From Levilactobacillus namurensis (GTDB lineage Bacteria > Bacillota > Bacilli > Lactobacillales > Lactobacillaceae): a DNA stretch of 64,000 nt. Under the pieces are notes generated by a model. It searched no databases. It saw only the letters and a list, made by a program, of their open reading frames with translations, and was not told the origin of the DNA. Below, in pieces: positions 17,298 to 25,795 of the stretch. Each line of letters begins with the position of its first letter. Within the stretch, counting starts at the first letter, position 1. Made by a program: the position numbers and the translations under genes. The DNA lies in contig NZ_CP134159.1 in assembly GCF_032197885.1 (NCBI RefSeq), positions 2,604,001-2,668,000 on the forward strand, in the 5' to 3' direction.

Positions 17298-18944
17298 ATG
17301 CAACACAAGGGAATCTACGTCGCATTATCCGCCATCAGCTTACTGGCCTTGGCGGGCTGTGGCTCCAAAGCCGCGGGAAACACCGGCAACTCGAAATACG
17401 CCGCTAACCAGGTTCTAAACTGGTCGGAGAGTCAGGAACTCGCCACTTCTGACCTCTCCAAAGTTACGGATACCGTCAGTTTCACCATGCTTCAAAACAC
17501 ACAAGAGGGGCTCTACCGCCTAGATAAGACTGGTAAGCCCGCCAACGCCATTGCCACCAGCACCAAGGTCACCAACGGCGGGAAGGATTACGTCTTTAAC
17601 CTGCGGCACAACGCCAAGTGGTCCAACGGCGACCCGGTCACGGCTCACGACTTCGTCTACTCGTGGCAACGGTCGCTAGATCCTAAGACCGCGTGCCAGG
17701 ACGCCTACTACATGTACGCCGTCCGCAACGCCAAGGCCATCAACCAGGGGAAGCTGGCTCCCAGCACCCTGGGCATCAAGGCTGACGGCAACTACCGGTT
17801 GGAAGTCCATCTGACCAAACCCGTGTCGTACTTCAGTAAGCTCCTCGCCTGGCCATTGTTCTACCCCCTGAACCAAAAGGCTGTTCAACAATACGGCAAA
17901 CGGTTCGGGACCACTTCGGCCACCACCGTTTCCGACGGGCCTTACAAGCTGACCAAGTGGAACGGGACCAGTAAGACCTGGACGCTGGCTAAGAATCCGA
18001 AATACTGGAACCACGCCAACGTGCACCTGACCGCCATCAATTACCAGGTCAACCAGAGCACCACGACCAGCTTTAACCTGTTCACCGCCAAAAAGCTCGA
18101 CGAGACCAGCCTCAACGGCCAACAAGTCAAGAACAGCTTGAACAACCCGAACTTCGTCAAGCGCCTCCCCACGGGGACGCAACGCCTAGACTTCAACCAA
18201 AATAAGGTCAAAGCCTTCAAGAGTTTAGCCGTCCGGCAAGCCATTTCCACGGCCATCGACCGCAAGCAACTGGTCAACGACGTGCTTCAAGACGGATCCG
18301 TAGCTTCTAACGGCTTCGTGCCCCACGGCATTGGCAAGAACCCCAAGACCGGGGAAGCCTTCGACCAAGAAGCCGAAGTACCGTCAGCCGCCACGTATGA
18401 CCTGAAGCGTGCCAAACAGTTGCTGGCCAAGGGCTACAAGGAGACCGGGACCAAGTCGATCGACGCCACCCTTTCCGTTTCCGATACGGACGGGGCTAAG
18501 AAGGTCGCCGAGTTCGTCCAGAGTTCCTTGCAAAAGCTGCCTGGCGTGAAGATTAGCATCAAGAGTGTGCCCTACGTTCAACTGATGACCCAGCAGGCCA
18601 ACGGCAATTACCAGCTGACCTTCAGCGGGTGGCAATCGGTCTTTGCCGACCCGATCGAGTTCCTAAACGTCTTCGCCAAGGGTTCGAGCTTTAACACCAC
18701 CGGCTGGAAGAACGCCCAATTCTACGACCTTCTCAATCAGGCCGAGAACCAGGATGGCAACCAACCCACCAAGCGCTGGGCCAAGCTAGTCGCCGCTGAA
18801 AAGGTCTTGATGAAGACCCAAGCCACGGTCCCACTGTATCAACAGGCCCAATCGCAACTATTACGGACCAACGTCAAGGGCATCATCTATAACCCCGCCG
18901 GTGTGCCTTATGACTTCACTGACGCTTACATCGGGAATAACTAA
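17298..18944 (+). CDS. oppA: Oligopeptide ABC transporter substrate-binding lipoprotein (copy 1)
   Basis: The 548-residue lipoprotein has the lipobox LLALAGC near residue 18 and belongs to the SBP family 5 (OppA) proteins. Conserved family stretches include VTAHDFVYSWQRSLDPKTA and LTKPVSYFSKLLAWPLFYP. It binds peptides outside the cell for an Opp permease, whose subunits are not in this window. The start is the ATG at 17298 behind GGGAGA; longer in-frame extensions run into the T-box and are not coding. It is followed by a terminator and by a close paralogue with its own T-box. T-box control suggests use of peptides as a source of the cognate amino acid. Confidence 0.93.
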   Translation: MQHKGIYVALSAISLLALAGCGSKAAGNTGNSKYAANQVLNWSESQELATSDLSKVTDTVSFTMLQNTQEGLYRLDKTGKPANAIATSTKVTNGGKDYVFNLRHNAKWSNGDPVTAHDFVYSWQRSLDPKTACQDAYYMYAVRNAKAINQGKLAPSTLGIKADGNYRLEVHLTKPVSYFSKLLAWPLFYPLNQKAVQQYGKRFGTTSATTVSDGPYKLTKWNGTSKTWTLAKNPKYWNHANVHLTAINYQVNQSTTTSFNLFTAKKLDETSLNGQQVKNSLNNPNFVKRLPTGTQRLDFNQNKVKAFKSLAVRQAISTAIDRKQLVNDVLQDGSVASNGFVPHGIGKNPKTGEAFDQEAEVPSAATYDLKRAKQLLAKGYKETGTKSIDATLSVSDTDGAKKVAEFVQSSLQKLPGVKISIKSVPYVQLMTQQANGNYQLTFSGWQSVFADPIEFLNVFAKGSSFNTTGWKNAQFYDLLNQAENQDGNQPTKRWAKLVAAEKVLMKTQATVPLYQQAQSQLLRTNVKGIIYNPAGVPYDFTDAYIGNN

Positions 18945-18973
18945 GCGTCCCGTTTCAAGTCTCTCAGACACCC

Positions 18974-19012
18974 AAAACCGCCAATGAGCCCATCGACTCA
19001 CTGACGGTTTTG
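18974..19012. terminator. Terminator after oppA-1
   Basis: Paired arms AAAACCGCCAATGAG and CTCACTGACGGTTTT with T-runs at the ends. It separates the two oppA transcription units. Confidence 0.75.
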
Positions 19013-19115
19013 CCCGTTCTAACCTAATTTTTTTAAGCTCACCAACAGCCCCATTTCTTCTATGTATGCCCGGTAAAAGTGCCGTTCTTCGGTAAAACAA
19101 TTTTCAATTTTTCCG

Positions 19116-19442
19116 TTGACAAATTGCGCTGAAGTGATTATTCTTAGAATCACATTAGAAATTTAACAGATTTGCAAAGCAATGCCAGGAAGAGTAATCG
19201 CATCCGCTAAGTGCCAGAGACCACCGGTAGCTGAGAAGGTGGCTTACAACGATGAGATGAAGATGAGCCTGGTTCGCTGATGATCAGTGCAAGCTAATTG
19301 TCCGACTTGTGGCCCGTTACCGCCACCGACTTTTCCGACGTACGCGGAGAAGTTACGGAGGTGATCGGTGTGAGCCGGTCATAAATCAAGGTGGTACCAC
19401 GAGTAATCGTCCTTATGTCTAAGACATAGGGGCGATTTTTTT
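19116..19442 (+). promoter_or_regulatory. T-box riboswitch (probably tRNA-Asp) upstream of oppA-2
   Basis: TTGACA (19116-19121) and TATTCT (19139-19144) are 17 bases apart. The leader repeats the layout of the first: AGGAAGAGTAATCGC, GGTAGCTGAGAAGGTGG, the T-box AAGGTGGTACCACGAG (about 19388-19403) and a terminator of AATCGTCCTTATGTC paired with GACATAGGGGCGATT followed by Ts. The specifier position reads GAT, the other Asp codon. Two different synonymous codons at the same place support the Asp assignment. Confidence 0.9.
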
Positions 19443-19472
19443 GACCCCGATTCTCTAAAGGAGCTGACTGAC

Positions 19473-21125
19473 ATGTCCTATCGTAAAACCACCACTTACT
19501 TAATCGTTTCCGCCCTGAGCCTCCTGGCCCTCGCCGGTTGCGGCACCCAGACCACCAGCAAAGCTACCGGCAATTCCAAGTACGCCGCTAAACAAGAATT
19601 GAACTGGACCGAATCCTCGGAACTTGCCACGGCCGACCTTTCTAAGGCCACCGACACCCTGAGTTTCACGGTCCTCCAAAACACCCAAGAAGGCCTCTAC
19701 CGACTCGACAAATCAGGGACCCCCAAAAACGCCCTGGCTACCAGCACCAAGGTCACCAACGGCGGTAAGACCTACACCTTCAACCTGCGCAAGAACGCCA
19801 AGTGGACCAACGGCCAACCCGTGACCGCCAAAGACTTTGTCTACTCGTGGCAACGCACGGTCAACCCCAAGACCGCTTCACAAGACGCGTTCTACCTGTT
19901 CCAGGTCAAGAACGCCGAGGCCGTCAACGCCGGCAAGAAACCGCTGAGCGCGCTGGGCATCAAAGCTACCGGCAAGTACCAACTGACCGTCAACCTGACC
20001 AAGCCGGTCTCCTACTTCAAGAAGCTACTGGCCTGGCCACTCTTCTACCCGTTGAACCAAAAGGCCGTTGACCACTACGGCAAACTTTACGGGACCCGCT
20101 CCGACAAGACCGTCTATAACGGTCCCTTCAAGTTGACCAAGTGGAACGGGACCAGCAAGTCCTGGACCCTGGCCAAGAACGCCCACTACTGGGACCGTTC
20201 CGCCGTGCACCTGACCAAGATCAACGAAGTGGTCACCACCAGCACCACTACCAGCTACAACCTCTTCAACGCCAAGAAGACCGACGAAACCCTGTTGAGT
20301 GGTCAGCAGGTCAAGAACAATTTGAACAACGAAAACTTCGTCAAGCGTCTCCCCACGGGGACCCAACGCCTGGACTTAAACGAAAAGACGGTCAAGGCCT
20401 TCAAGAACGTCAAGGTGCGCCAAGCCTTCTCCGCGGCCATCGACCGGAACCAGCTGGTCAAGAACGTCCTGCAAGATGGCTCCGTAGCTTCCACGGGCTT
20501 CGTGCCCGCCGGCATGGGCAACAACCCCAAGACTGGAGAAGATTTCAGTAAGGAAGCGGCCGTGAAGTCCGCCACCAGCTACGACCTCAAGCGCGCCAAG
20601 AAGCTCCTGGCACAGGGCTACCAAGCGACCGGCACCAAGGCCATCAACGCCACCTTATCCGTGGCCGACACTGACGCCGCCAAGCAAGCCGCCGAATTTG
20701 TCCAAAGCGCCTTAAACAAATTGCCGGGGGTCAAGATTACGATCAAGACGGTGCCTTACGTTCAGCTGATCACCCAGCAGCACAACGGTAACTACGACCT
20801 GACCTTTAGCGGCTGGCAATCCGTCTTCGCTGACCCGATCAACTTCTTGGACGTCTACGAAGCCGACTCCAGCTACAACACCGCCAGCTGGAAGAACGCC
20901 CAATTCGACAAGCTGCTGGACGAATCGGAAAACCAGTACGGGAACCAACCTGCTAAGCGCTGGGCCAAGTTAGTCGCCGCCGAAAAGGTCCTGTTGAAGG
21001 ACCAGGGGACGATTCCGCTGTACCAATCCGCCAAGTCACAGCTCTTACGGACCAACGTCAAGAACATCATCTACAATCCCGCAGGTGTGCCTTACGACTT
21101 TAAGACCACTTATATTGCGAAGTAA
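19473..21125 (+). CDS. oppA: Oligopeptide ABC transporter substrate-binding lipoprotein (copy 2)
   Basis: The 550-residue lipoprotein (lipobox LLALAGC) is closely similar to the product of 17298-18944 along its whole length, for example the shared segments VKRLPTGTQRLD and AKRWAKLVAAEKVL. AAAGGAG lies 9 bases before the ATG. The pair, each with its own Asp-type T-box, shows duplication of the whole leader-gene unit. No oppBCDF genes are adjacent, so it must serve a permease encoded elsewhere. Confidence 0.93.
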   Translation: MSYRKTTTYLIVSALSLLALAGCGTQTTSKATGNSKYAAKQELNWTESSELATADLSKATDTLSFTVLQNTQEGLYRLDKSGTPKNALATSTKVTNGGKTYTFNLRKNAKWTNGQPVTAKDFVYSWQRTVNPKTASQDAFYLFQVKNAEAVNAGKKPLSALGIKATGKYQLTVNLTKPVSYFKKLLAWPLFYPLNQKAVDHYGKLYGTRSDKTVYNGPFKLTKWNGTSKSWTLAKNAHYWDRSAVHLTKINEVVTTSTTTSYNLFNAKKTDETLLSGQQVKNNLNNENFVKRLPTGTQRLDLNEKTVKAFKNVKVRQAFSAAIDRNQLVKNVLQDGSVASTGFVPAGMGNNPKTGEDFSKEAAVKSATSYDLKRAKKLLAQGYQATGTKAINATLSVADTDAAKQAAEFVQSALNKLPGVKITIKTVPYVQLITQQHNGNYDLTFSGWQSVFADPINFLDVYEADSSYNTASWKNAQFDKLLDESENQYGNQPAKRWAKLVAAEKVLLKDQGTIPLYQSAKSQLLRTNVKNIIYNPAGVPYDFKTTYIAK

Positions 21126-21142
21126 TCCGCCTTTTAGGCCGA

Positions 21143-21182
21143 AAAAAGCGCTGTAAAATCACCCGATTTTACAGCGCTTTTG
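21143..21182. terminator. Bidirectional terminator between oppA-2 and the GH13 gene
   Basis: AAAAGCGCTGTAAAATC pairs perfectly with GATTTTACAGCGCTTTT. The two genes converge on it. Confidence 0.9.
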
Positions 21183-21188
21183 TGTGTT

Positions 21189-22859
21189 TTAGTCAAACAG
21201 GTAAACCTTGCTTTCGTACGGTCGTAAAGTGGTGCCCTGGTCATCGGCATAGTTGCCAATTAAGCGCTGGGTCGCCTGAGCTTGGCCGTAATCCCGCTCT
21301 ACGGACTGGTCCGTGAAGTTGGTCATGACCAACAAGGTCTGCCCCTGGTAATGCCGCCGGAACGTAAAGACGGCCTCATCATCTGGGTCCACTTCTTGGT
21401 AAGTCCCGTAGCGAATAATCGGCGTCTGGTGCCGGAGCTTGATCAGCTTCTGATAGTAGTAGAAGACCGAGTCAGGATCCGCCAACGCCGCTTGGGCGTT
21501 AATGGTGGGGTAGGTCGGGTTCAACGCGAACCACGGCGTACCATCCGTAAAGCCCGCATTGGCCGTCACATCCCATGGCATCGGCGTCCGGGCGTTATCC
21601 CGTGACATGTGCGCCAAGTACTTCAGCATGGTCGGTCCGTCAACCAACTTCTTTTGCTCAACGAGTTCGTGATAGAAATTGATGGACTCCAGGTCTTCAT
21701 ACTGACTCAGTTGTGTATAGTGTGCGTTGGGCATCCCCAGCTCTTCACCTTCGTAGACGTAGGGCGTACCTTGGAGCATGTGTAAGGTGGTGCCCAAAGC
21801 CTTCGCCGACCGAACCCGGTATTCGGGGCGGTCATCGCCGAAACGAGAAAGGGCGCGGGGTTGGTCGTGATTATTCCAGTAGAGGCTGTTCCAGCCCTTC
21901 CCGTCTAGGGCCTTTTGCCATCGCCCTAAAGCTTGCTTGAGTTCCGTTAACTTCACTGGTTGGTCGTTCCACTTGGCCAAGCGCTTATCCGGATTAGGAC
22001 TCAACGTCACGTGTTGGAACTGGAAGACCATGTTCAATTCATGGCTGTTCAGTCCCGTATACTTCACGGCGTCTTCGGGGGTCGAACTCGGCATTTCTCC
22101 AACCGTCATCACGTCGTAGTGGGACAACACTTCCCGGTTCATTTCGTGCAGGTAGTCGTTGAGCTTCGGCCCGTCTGCGACCATCTTCTCAACGGTCGCG
22201 TAGTTGGCGGGGGCTGGTGCATCCGGCAACCCGGCTGGTTTCGAGATCAGGTTGATGACGTCCATCCGGAAGCCATTGACCCCCTTGTCCAACCAGAAAC
22301 GCATGATGTCCCACACGGCATTGCGGACATCGGGATTCTCCCAGTTCAGGTCGGGTTGACCGGGAGCGAAGAGGTGTAGGTAATACTGTCCTCGTTCCGG
22401 GACGTAGGTCCAAGACGAACCGCCAAAGGCCGCTCCCCAATTATTGGGTTCGTGGCCGTCGACCGGATCGCGCCAGATGTAGTAGTCGGCGTACGGGTTG
22501 TCCCGTGATGACTTACTTTCCTGGAACCAAGCGTTTTGATCGGACGTGTGGTTAACCACCAGGTCCATCAATAGCTTCATCCCGTGTTGGTGCGTTTCCG
22601 CCAGTAAGTGGTCGAAGTCGGCCATGGTGCCATACTGGGGATTAATCGCCTTATAATCGGCGATATCGTACCCATTATCCTTGCACGGTGACTGGTAGAT
22701 GGGGTTGAGCCACAACACGTCGACGCCTAACTTTTGCAAGTAGTCGAGGCGCTGGGTAATGCCGTTGAGGTCCCCGATTCCATCATGATTGCTGTCCTGA
22801 AAACTTTGTGGGTAAATCTGATAGACGACTGAATCTTGAAACCACTTTGAATTTGCCAA
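21189..22859 (-). CDS. GH13 alpha-glucosidase, oligo-1,6-glucosidase type (copy 1)
   Basis: The 556-residue intracellular enzyme has the GH13 signatures: nucleophile D200 in GFRMDVINLIS, acid/base E255 in TVGEMPSS and D332 in NNHDQPR. It also has DLVVNHTS and the QPDLNWENP motif of the oligo-1,6-glucosidase subfamily. Val directly after the nucleophile is known to mark alpha-1,6 preference, so isomaltose, panose or isomalto-oligosaccharides are likely substrates. There is no signal peptide. It follows the MFS transporter gene by 38 bases and is co-transcribed with it. A close paralogue lies at 25796-27472. Confidence 0.9.
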   Translation of the reverse strand: MANSKWFQDSVVYQIYPQSFQDSNHDGIGDLNGITQRLDYLQKLGVDVLWLNPIYQSPCKDNGYDIADYKAINPQYGTMADFDHLLAETHQHGMKLLMDLVVNHTSDQNAWFQESKSSRDNPYADYYIWRDPVDGHEPNNWGAAFGGSSWTYVPERGQYYLHLFAPGQPDLNWENPDVRNAVWDIMRFWLDKGVNGFRMDVINLISKPAGLPDAPAPANYATVEKMVADGPKLNDYLHEMNREVLSHYDVMTVGEMPSSTPEDAVKYTGLNSHELNMVFQFQHVTLSPNPDKRLAKWNDQPVKLTELKQALGRWQKALDGKGWNSLYWNNHDQPRALSRFGDDRPEYRVRSAKALGTTLHMLQGTPYVYEGEELGMPNAHYTQLSQYEDLESINFYHELVEQKKLVDGPTMLKYLAHMSRDNARTPMPWDVTANAGFTDGTPWFALNPTYPTINAQAALADPDSVFYYYQKLIKLRHQTPIIRYGTYQEVDPDDEAVFTFRRHYQGQTLLVMTNFTDQSVERDYGQAQATQRLIGNYADDQGTTLRPYESKVYLFD

Positions 22860-22897
22860 TTAAAAAACCTCCCGTAACCAACTGCGACGCTTACGTT

Positions 22898-24301
22898 TTA
22901 AGCCGTCGGTTGATCATCAAATTTCGAATGAATCAAATGAACACTTAACGCAGCTAAAATCAGAGACCCCCCGCCAACTAGGAACATCGCGGGCATCGAA
23001 TGGCCGACCCACGGGAAGATCCAGAAGCTGGCAATGGAAGCACAGATCTGTGGCAAGCAGATACTGCAGTTGAACAGGCCCAGATACGACCCTTCGTTCT
23101 CACCATTCAGAGCTTCCGTCAGTAAGGTAAACGGCTGCGTGTTCATGGTCAGGTAAGTAATCCCAATCAAGATAAACGGAATAATCAACAACCACTTATT
23201 GTGAATAAAGAAGATGCCGAAGAAGCCCGCAGCGCCGGCTAACAAGCCGACCTGATACCAAAACTTCCGGTGACTCGGCTTAGTGTGGGCTTGAACCAAT
23301 AGGCCCCAGACTACCGCCGCGATGGATTGGATGCAGGTCAGCACCCCGAACCAATTCCCAGCAGCTTGGTAGCCCGCTGAGGCGGAGTTACTGGTGTTCC
23401 AGACGTTCAGCGAAATCGCTCCCGTCGCGTAGGTCCAGGAGTAGAGGATGGCGAACCAGGTAAAGAATTGGACCACGGAAATTTCCCAGAAGACTTTTGG
23501 TGCAGTCTTGAGGAGTTGCCACAGACTGGGTTGCTTAGCCTTCTTGGTGGTGTCTAGGTTATGGTAATCCGCATATGTCGTGGGATCATATTCATGCACC
23601 TTGATAATCGTGATGATGGACGTCGCCAGTAAGGCGATGGCGGCCAGATAAAAGGCAATCTTAACCGTCAACGGCACTTCCCCTTTGGGTGCCACGTTGG
23701 CGATCCCAAAGGCCGCCAGGATAAAGGGTACCATGGTGGCAACGACACCGCCTAAGTTCGAAAACGATTGTTGCCAAGACCAGGCCAAGTCCTTTTGGTC
23801 TTCGTTGACCATGTCCCCAATCACCATTTTGAAGGGTTGCATGCAGACGTTAGACGTCAGGTCCATAAACAGTGTGGCGATTGCGGCAAACCACAGCGCC
23901 GCGGCGGACCCGTAACCAAAGCCAAACGACCCAGCGTTGGGAAGCAAGACCAAGACGATGGCGGCGGCCGGTGCACCGATCAACAGGTACGGCATCCGGC
24001 GGCCAAACCGATTCCAGGTCTTATCGGAGTACTTTCCGATCAAGGGTTGAATGACCATCCCGGCCAACGGTGGCAGGATAAAGAAGAACCCCAGCTTGTT
24101 CGGGTCGGTCCCAATCGTTTGAAAGATACGACCTAGTTGTGATTGTTGTAGGGAAAAGGCCATATTGACCCCGAAAAACCCAAAAGTCATGGCAAAAATC
24201 GTACTTAACTTCAATGATGGCAGATGATGAGTGACTTTCGGTTTGACGGGCGTCGCAACGGGGTGCGCTTGAGAAGCGTTCGAAATACTGCTAACTTTCA
24301 T
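22898..24301 (-). CDS. MFS sugar transporter (SLC45/GPH-like, alpha-glucoside uptake)
   Basis: The 467-residue protein has about 12 membrane spans and the MFS/GPH sugar-symporter look (GKYSDKTWNRFGRRMPYLLIG after span 2). It probably brings in maltose- or isomaltose-type sugars unphosphorylated with protons. I start it at the ATG at 24301, which lies six bases after GGGAGGC; a TTG seven codons upstream overlaps that site. It is the first gene of a two-gene operon with the glucosidase, preceded by three LacI-type operators. Confidence 0.88.
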   Translation of the reverse strand: MKVSSISNASQAHPVATPVKPKVTHHLPSLKLSTIFAMTFGFFGVNMAFSLQQSQLGRIFQTIGTDPNKLGFFFILPPLAGMVIQPLIGKYSDKTWNRFGRRMPYLLIGAPAAAIVLVLLPNAGSFGFGYGSAAALWFAAIATLFMDLTSNVCMQPFKMVIGDMVNEDQKDLAWSWQQSFSNLGGVVATMVPFILAAFGIANVAPKGEVPLTVKIAFYLAAIALLATSIITIIKVHEYDPTTYADYHNLDTTKKAKQPSLWQLLKTAPKVFWEISVVQFFTWFAILYSWTYATGAISLNVWNTSNSASAGYQAAGNWFGVLTCIQSIAAVVWGLLVQAHTKPSHRKFWYQVGLLAGAAGFFGIFFIHNKWLLIIPFILIGITYLTMNTQPFTLLTEALNGENEGSYLGLFNCSICLPQICASIASFWIFPWVGHSMPAMFLVGGGSLILAALSVHLIHSKFDDQPTA

Positions 24302-24338
24302 GTTGTTGCCTCCCGGTTTCAAAATAATATCGGTTATT

Positions 24339-24418
24339 GTAAGCGCTTACTACAGTACTTATGCTAGCACCGAACACAAACGTTTGCAATAGCGTTAAAT
24401 CAAAAACTCAAACGTTTG
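24339..24418 (-). promoter_or_regulatory. Operators for LacI-family regulators upstream of the MFS-glucosidase operon
   Basis: Perfect palindromes GTAAGCGCTTAC (24339-24350) and CAAACGTTTG twice (24377-24386 and 24409-24418, 32 bases apart, about three helical turns). The CAAACGTTTG sites probably bind the local LacI-type protein; the GTAAGCGCTTAC site resembles a cre and may bind CcpA. Confidence 0.7.
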
Positions 24419-24512
24419 TGTAAATGATTGACCCTCTACGCTACGGAGAGTCCTGGGCGCCGTAAGGGTTGCCGGGGGCGCCCGCCATTAAAAAATTTTT
24501 AGCGGGCCCATC

Positions 24513-24544
24513 AAAAAGTGGTCCCCCACTAACGGGAGACCACC
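24513..24544 (-). terminator. Terminator of the LacI-family regulator gene
   Basis: Leftward, GGTGGTCTCCCG pairs with GGGGGACCAC and is followed by TTTTT. A second AT-looped inverted repeat, GCCCGC/GCGGGC, lies at 24480-24507. Confidence 0.7.
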
Positions 24545-24558
24545 AGTCTCAACAAATG

Positions 24559-25569
24559 CTATGTTCGTGTCACAAAATCGACCACGCTATCCCGCGCCAC
24601 CACCTGAATTGGGGTAAAGCGCTGTGGTTGCGGTGTCTCGGTCGCCAGCATCCGCTTAACGCCCGCCACACCCATGTCGTAGAAGCTCTGGGTCAGACTG
24701 GTCAGCTGCGGTTGGACGATGTCACACAAGTCCGTTCCGTCGATACTCATCACGGACAGGTCAACGGGCACCATCAGGCCCAGCATCCGGGCTTGATTCA
24801 TCACACCGATTCCCGCCAGATCACTGCCGGCCAAGACCGCCGTGACGTCCGGGTGAGCCCCGTACGCCTGCATCGCCGCTTGACCAGCCGGGTAACTGTA
24901 ATCTCCCGGGTGAATCCACGCCGGTCGCGGGGTGATTCCCGCTTCAGCCAGCGCCTGACGGTACCCGGCTTCCCGGAGCTGTCCGGTGATGGAGACCTGG
25001 GTATCGACAGCCGCCAGTCCGATTCGGCGGTGGCCCCGCTCCAGCAGGTACTTGGTGGCCTGATACCCCACTTGCCAATCGTCGGACGTGATGAATGGCA
25101 TCTTGGGGCCCTCGAACGAGATGGATAGGAAGCAGTACGGGATCTCCGTGGATTGTAAAAGCGCTAAGTTTTCCGGCGCTAGGTCTACGGAGAGCAGGAG
25201 AATCCCCCGCACCGACCGTTCAATCACGGTCTCCAATGCCCGGCGTTGCCGTTCTGCATCGCCATCACCGGCGTACAGAATGATCACGTTGAGGTCCGCG
25301 GGAAACGCCGTGGCCTGGATGCCCTCGATAATCTGCGTCGCAAAGTTGGTCTTGGTGGTGTTGACGATGACCGCCAAGTCATGGCTTCTTTGCGTGACCA
25401 GTTCGGTCGCCGCCGTGTTCTTCCGGTAGCCCAGTTCCTTGGCCGTCTGTCGGACCTTTTGTGCCGTCTGGGCGCCGAAGAAACCCGCCTTGTTGGCCAA
25501 CACCCGGGAAACCGTCGCGGGCGAGACCCCCGCTTGTTTAGCGATGTCTTTGATGGTTACGCCCATCAT
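24559..25569 (-). CDS. LacI-family repressor of the alpha-glucoside locus (MalR-like)
   Basis: The 336-residue protein has an N-terminal LacI HTH (TIKDIAKQAGVSPATVSRVLANK) and a periplasmic-binding-like effector domain. The start is taken at the first of two adjacent ATGs behind GGGAGGTGA. It lies between the transporter-glucosidase operon and the divergent second glucosidase, both with CAAACGTTTG operators, so it most likely represses both and is released by an alpha-glucoside. Confidence 0.9.
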   Translation of the reverse strand: MMGVTIKDIAKQAGVSPATVSRVLANKAGFFGAQTAQKVRQTAKELGYRKNTAATELVTQRSHDLAVIVNTTKTNFATQIIEGIQATAFPADLNVIILYAGDGDAERQRRALETVIERSVRGILLLSVDLAPENLALLQSTEIPYCFLSISFEGPKMPFITSDDWQVGYQATKYLLERGHRRIGLAAVDTQVSITGQLREAGYRQALAEAGITPRPAWIHPGDYSYPAGQAAMQAYGAHPDVTAVLAGSDLAGIGVMNQARMLGLMVPVDLSVMSIDGTDLCDIVQPQLTSLTQSFYDMGVAGVKRMLATETPQPQRFTPIQVVARDSVVDFVTRT

Positions 25570-25663
25570 GGTCACCTCCCTGATTATTTAATGGTTACCT
25601 TCTATTCTACCGGTTTTTGGTCAAAAGTGTTACCGCTTTCGCTAACCTCGCTCTAAATTAACA

Positions 25664-25742
25664 CAAACGTTTGTCTTTTTGCCTTCACGCTATTGCGAGG
25701 ACTTGGGGAAACTGCTAAAATCGGTTTTGTAAGCGATTACTA
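25664..25742 (+). promoter_or_regulatory. Operator and cre-like site upstream of glucosidase 2
   Basis: CAAACGTTTG at 25664-25673 repeats the operator found before the transporter operon, and TTGTAAGCGATTACT at 25728-25742 is a near-palindromic cre-like site. The same pair of site types controls both halves of the locus. Confidence 0.65.
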
Positions 25743-25795
25743 AACTGAAATTTACATTAATCTCCGTAACTCATTTTATAAGGAGGAAATTTATC

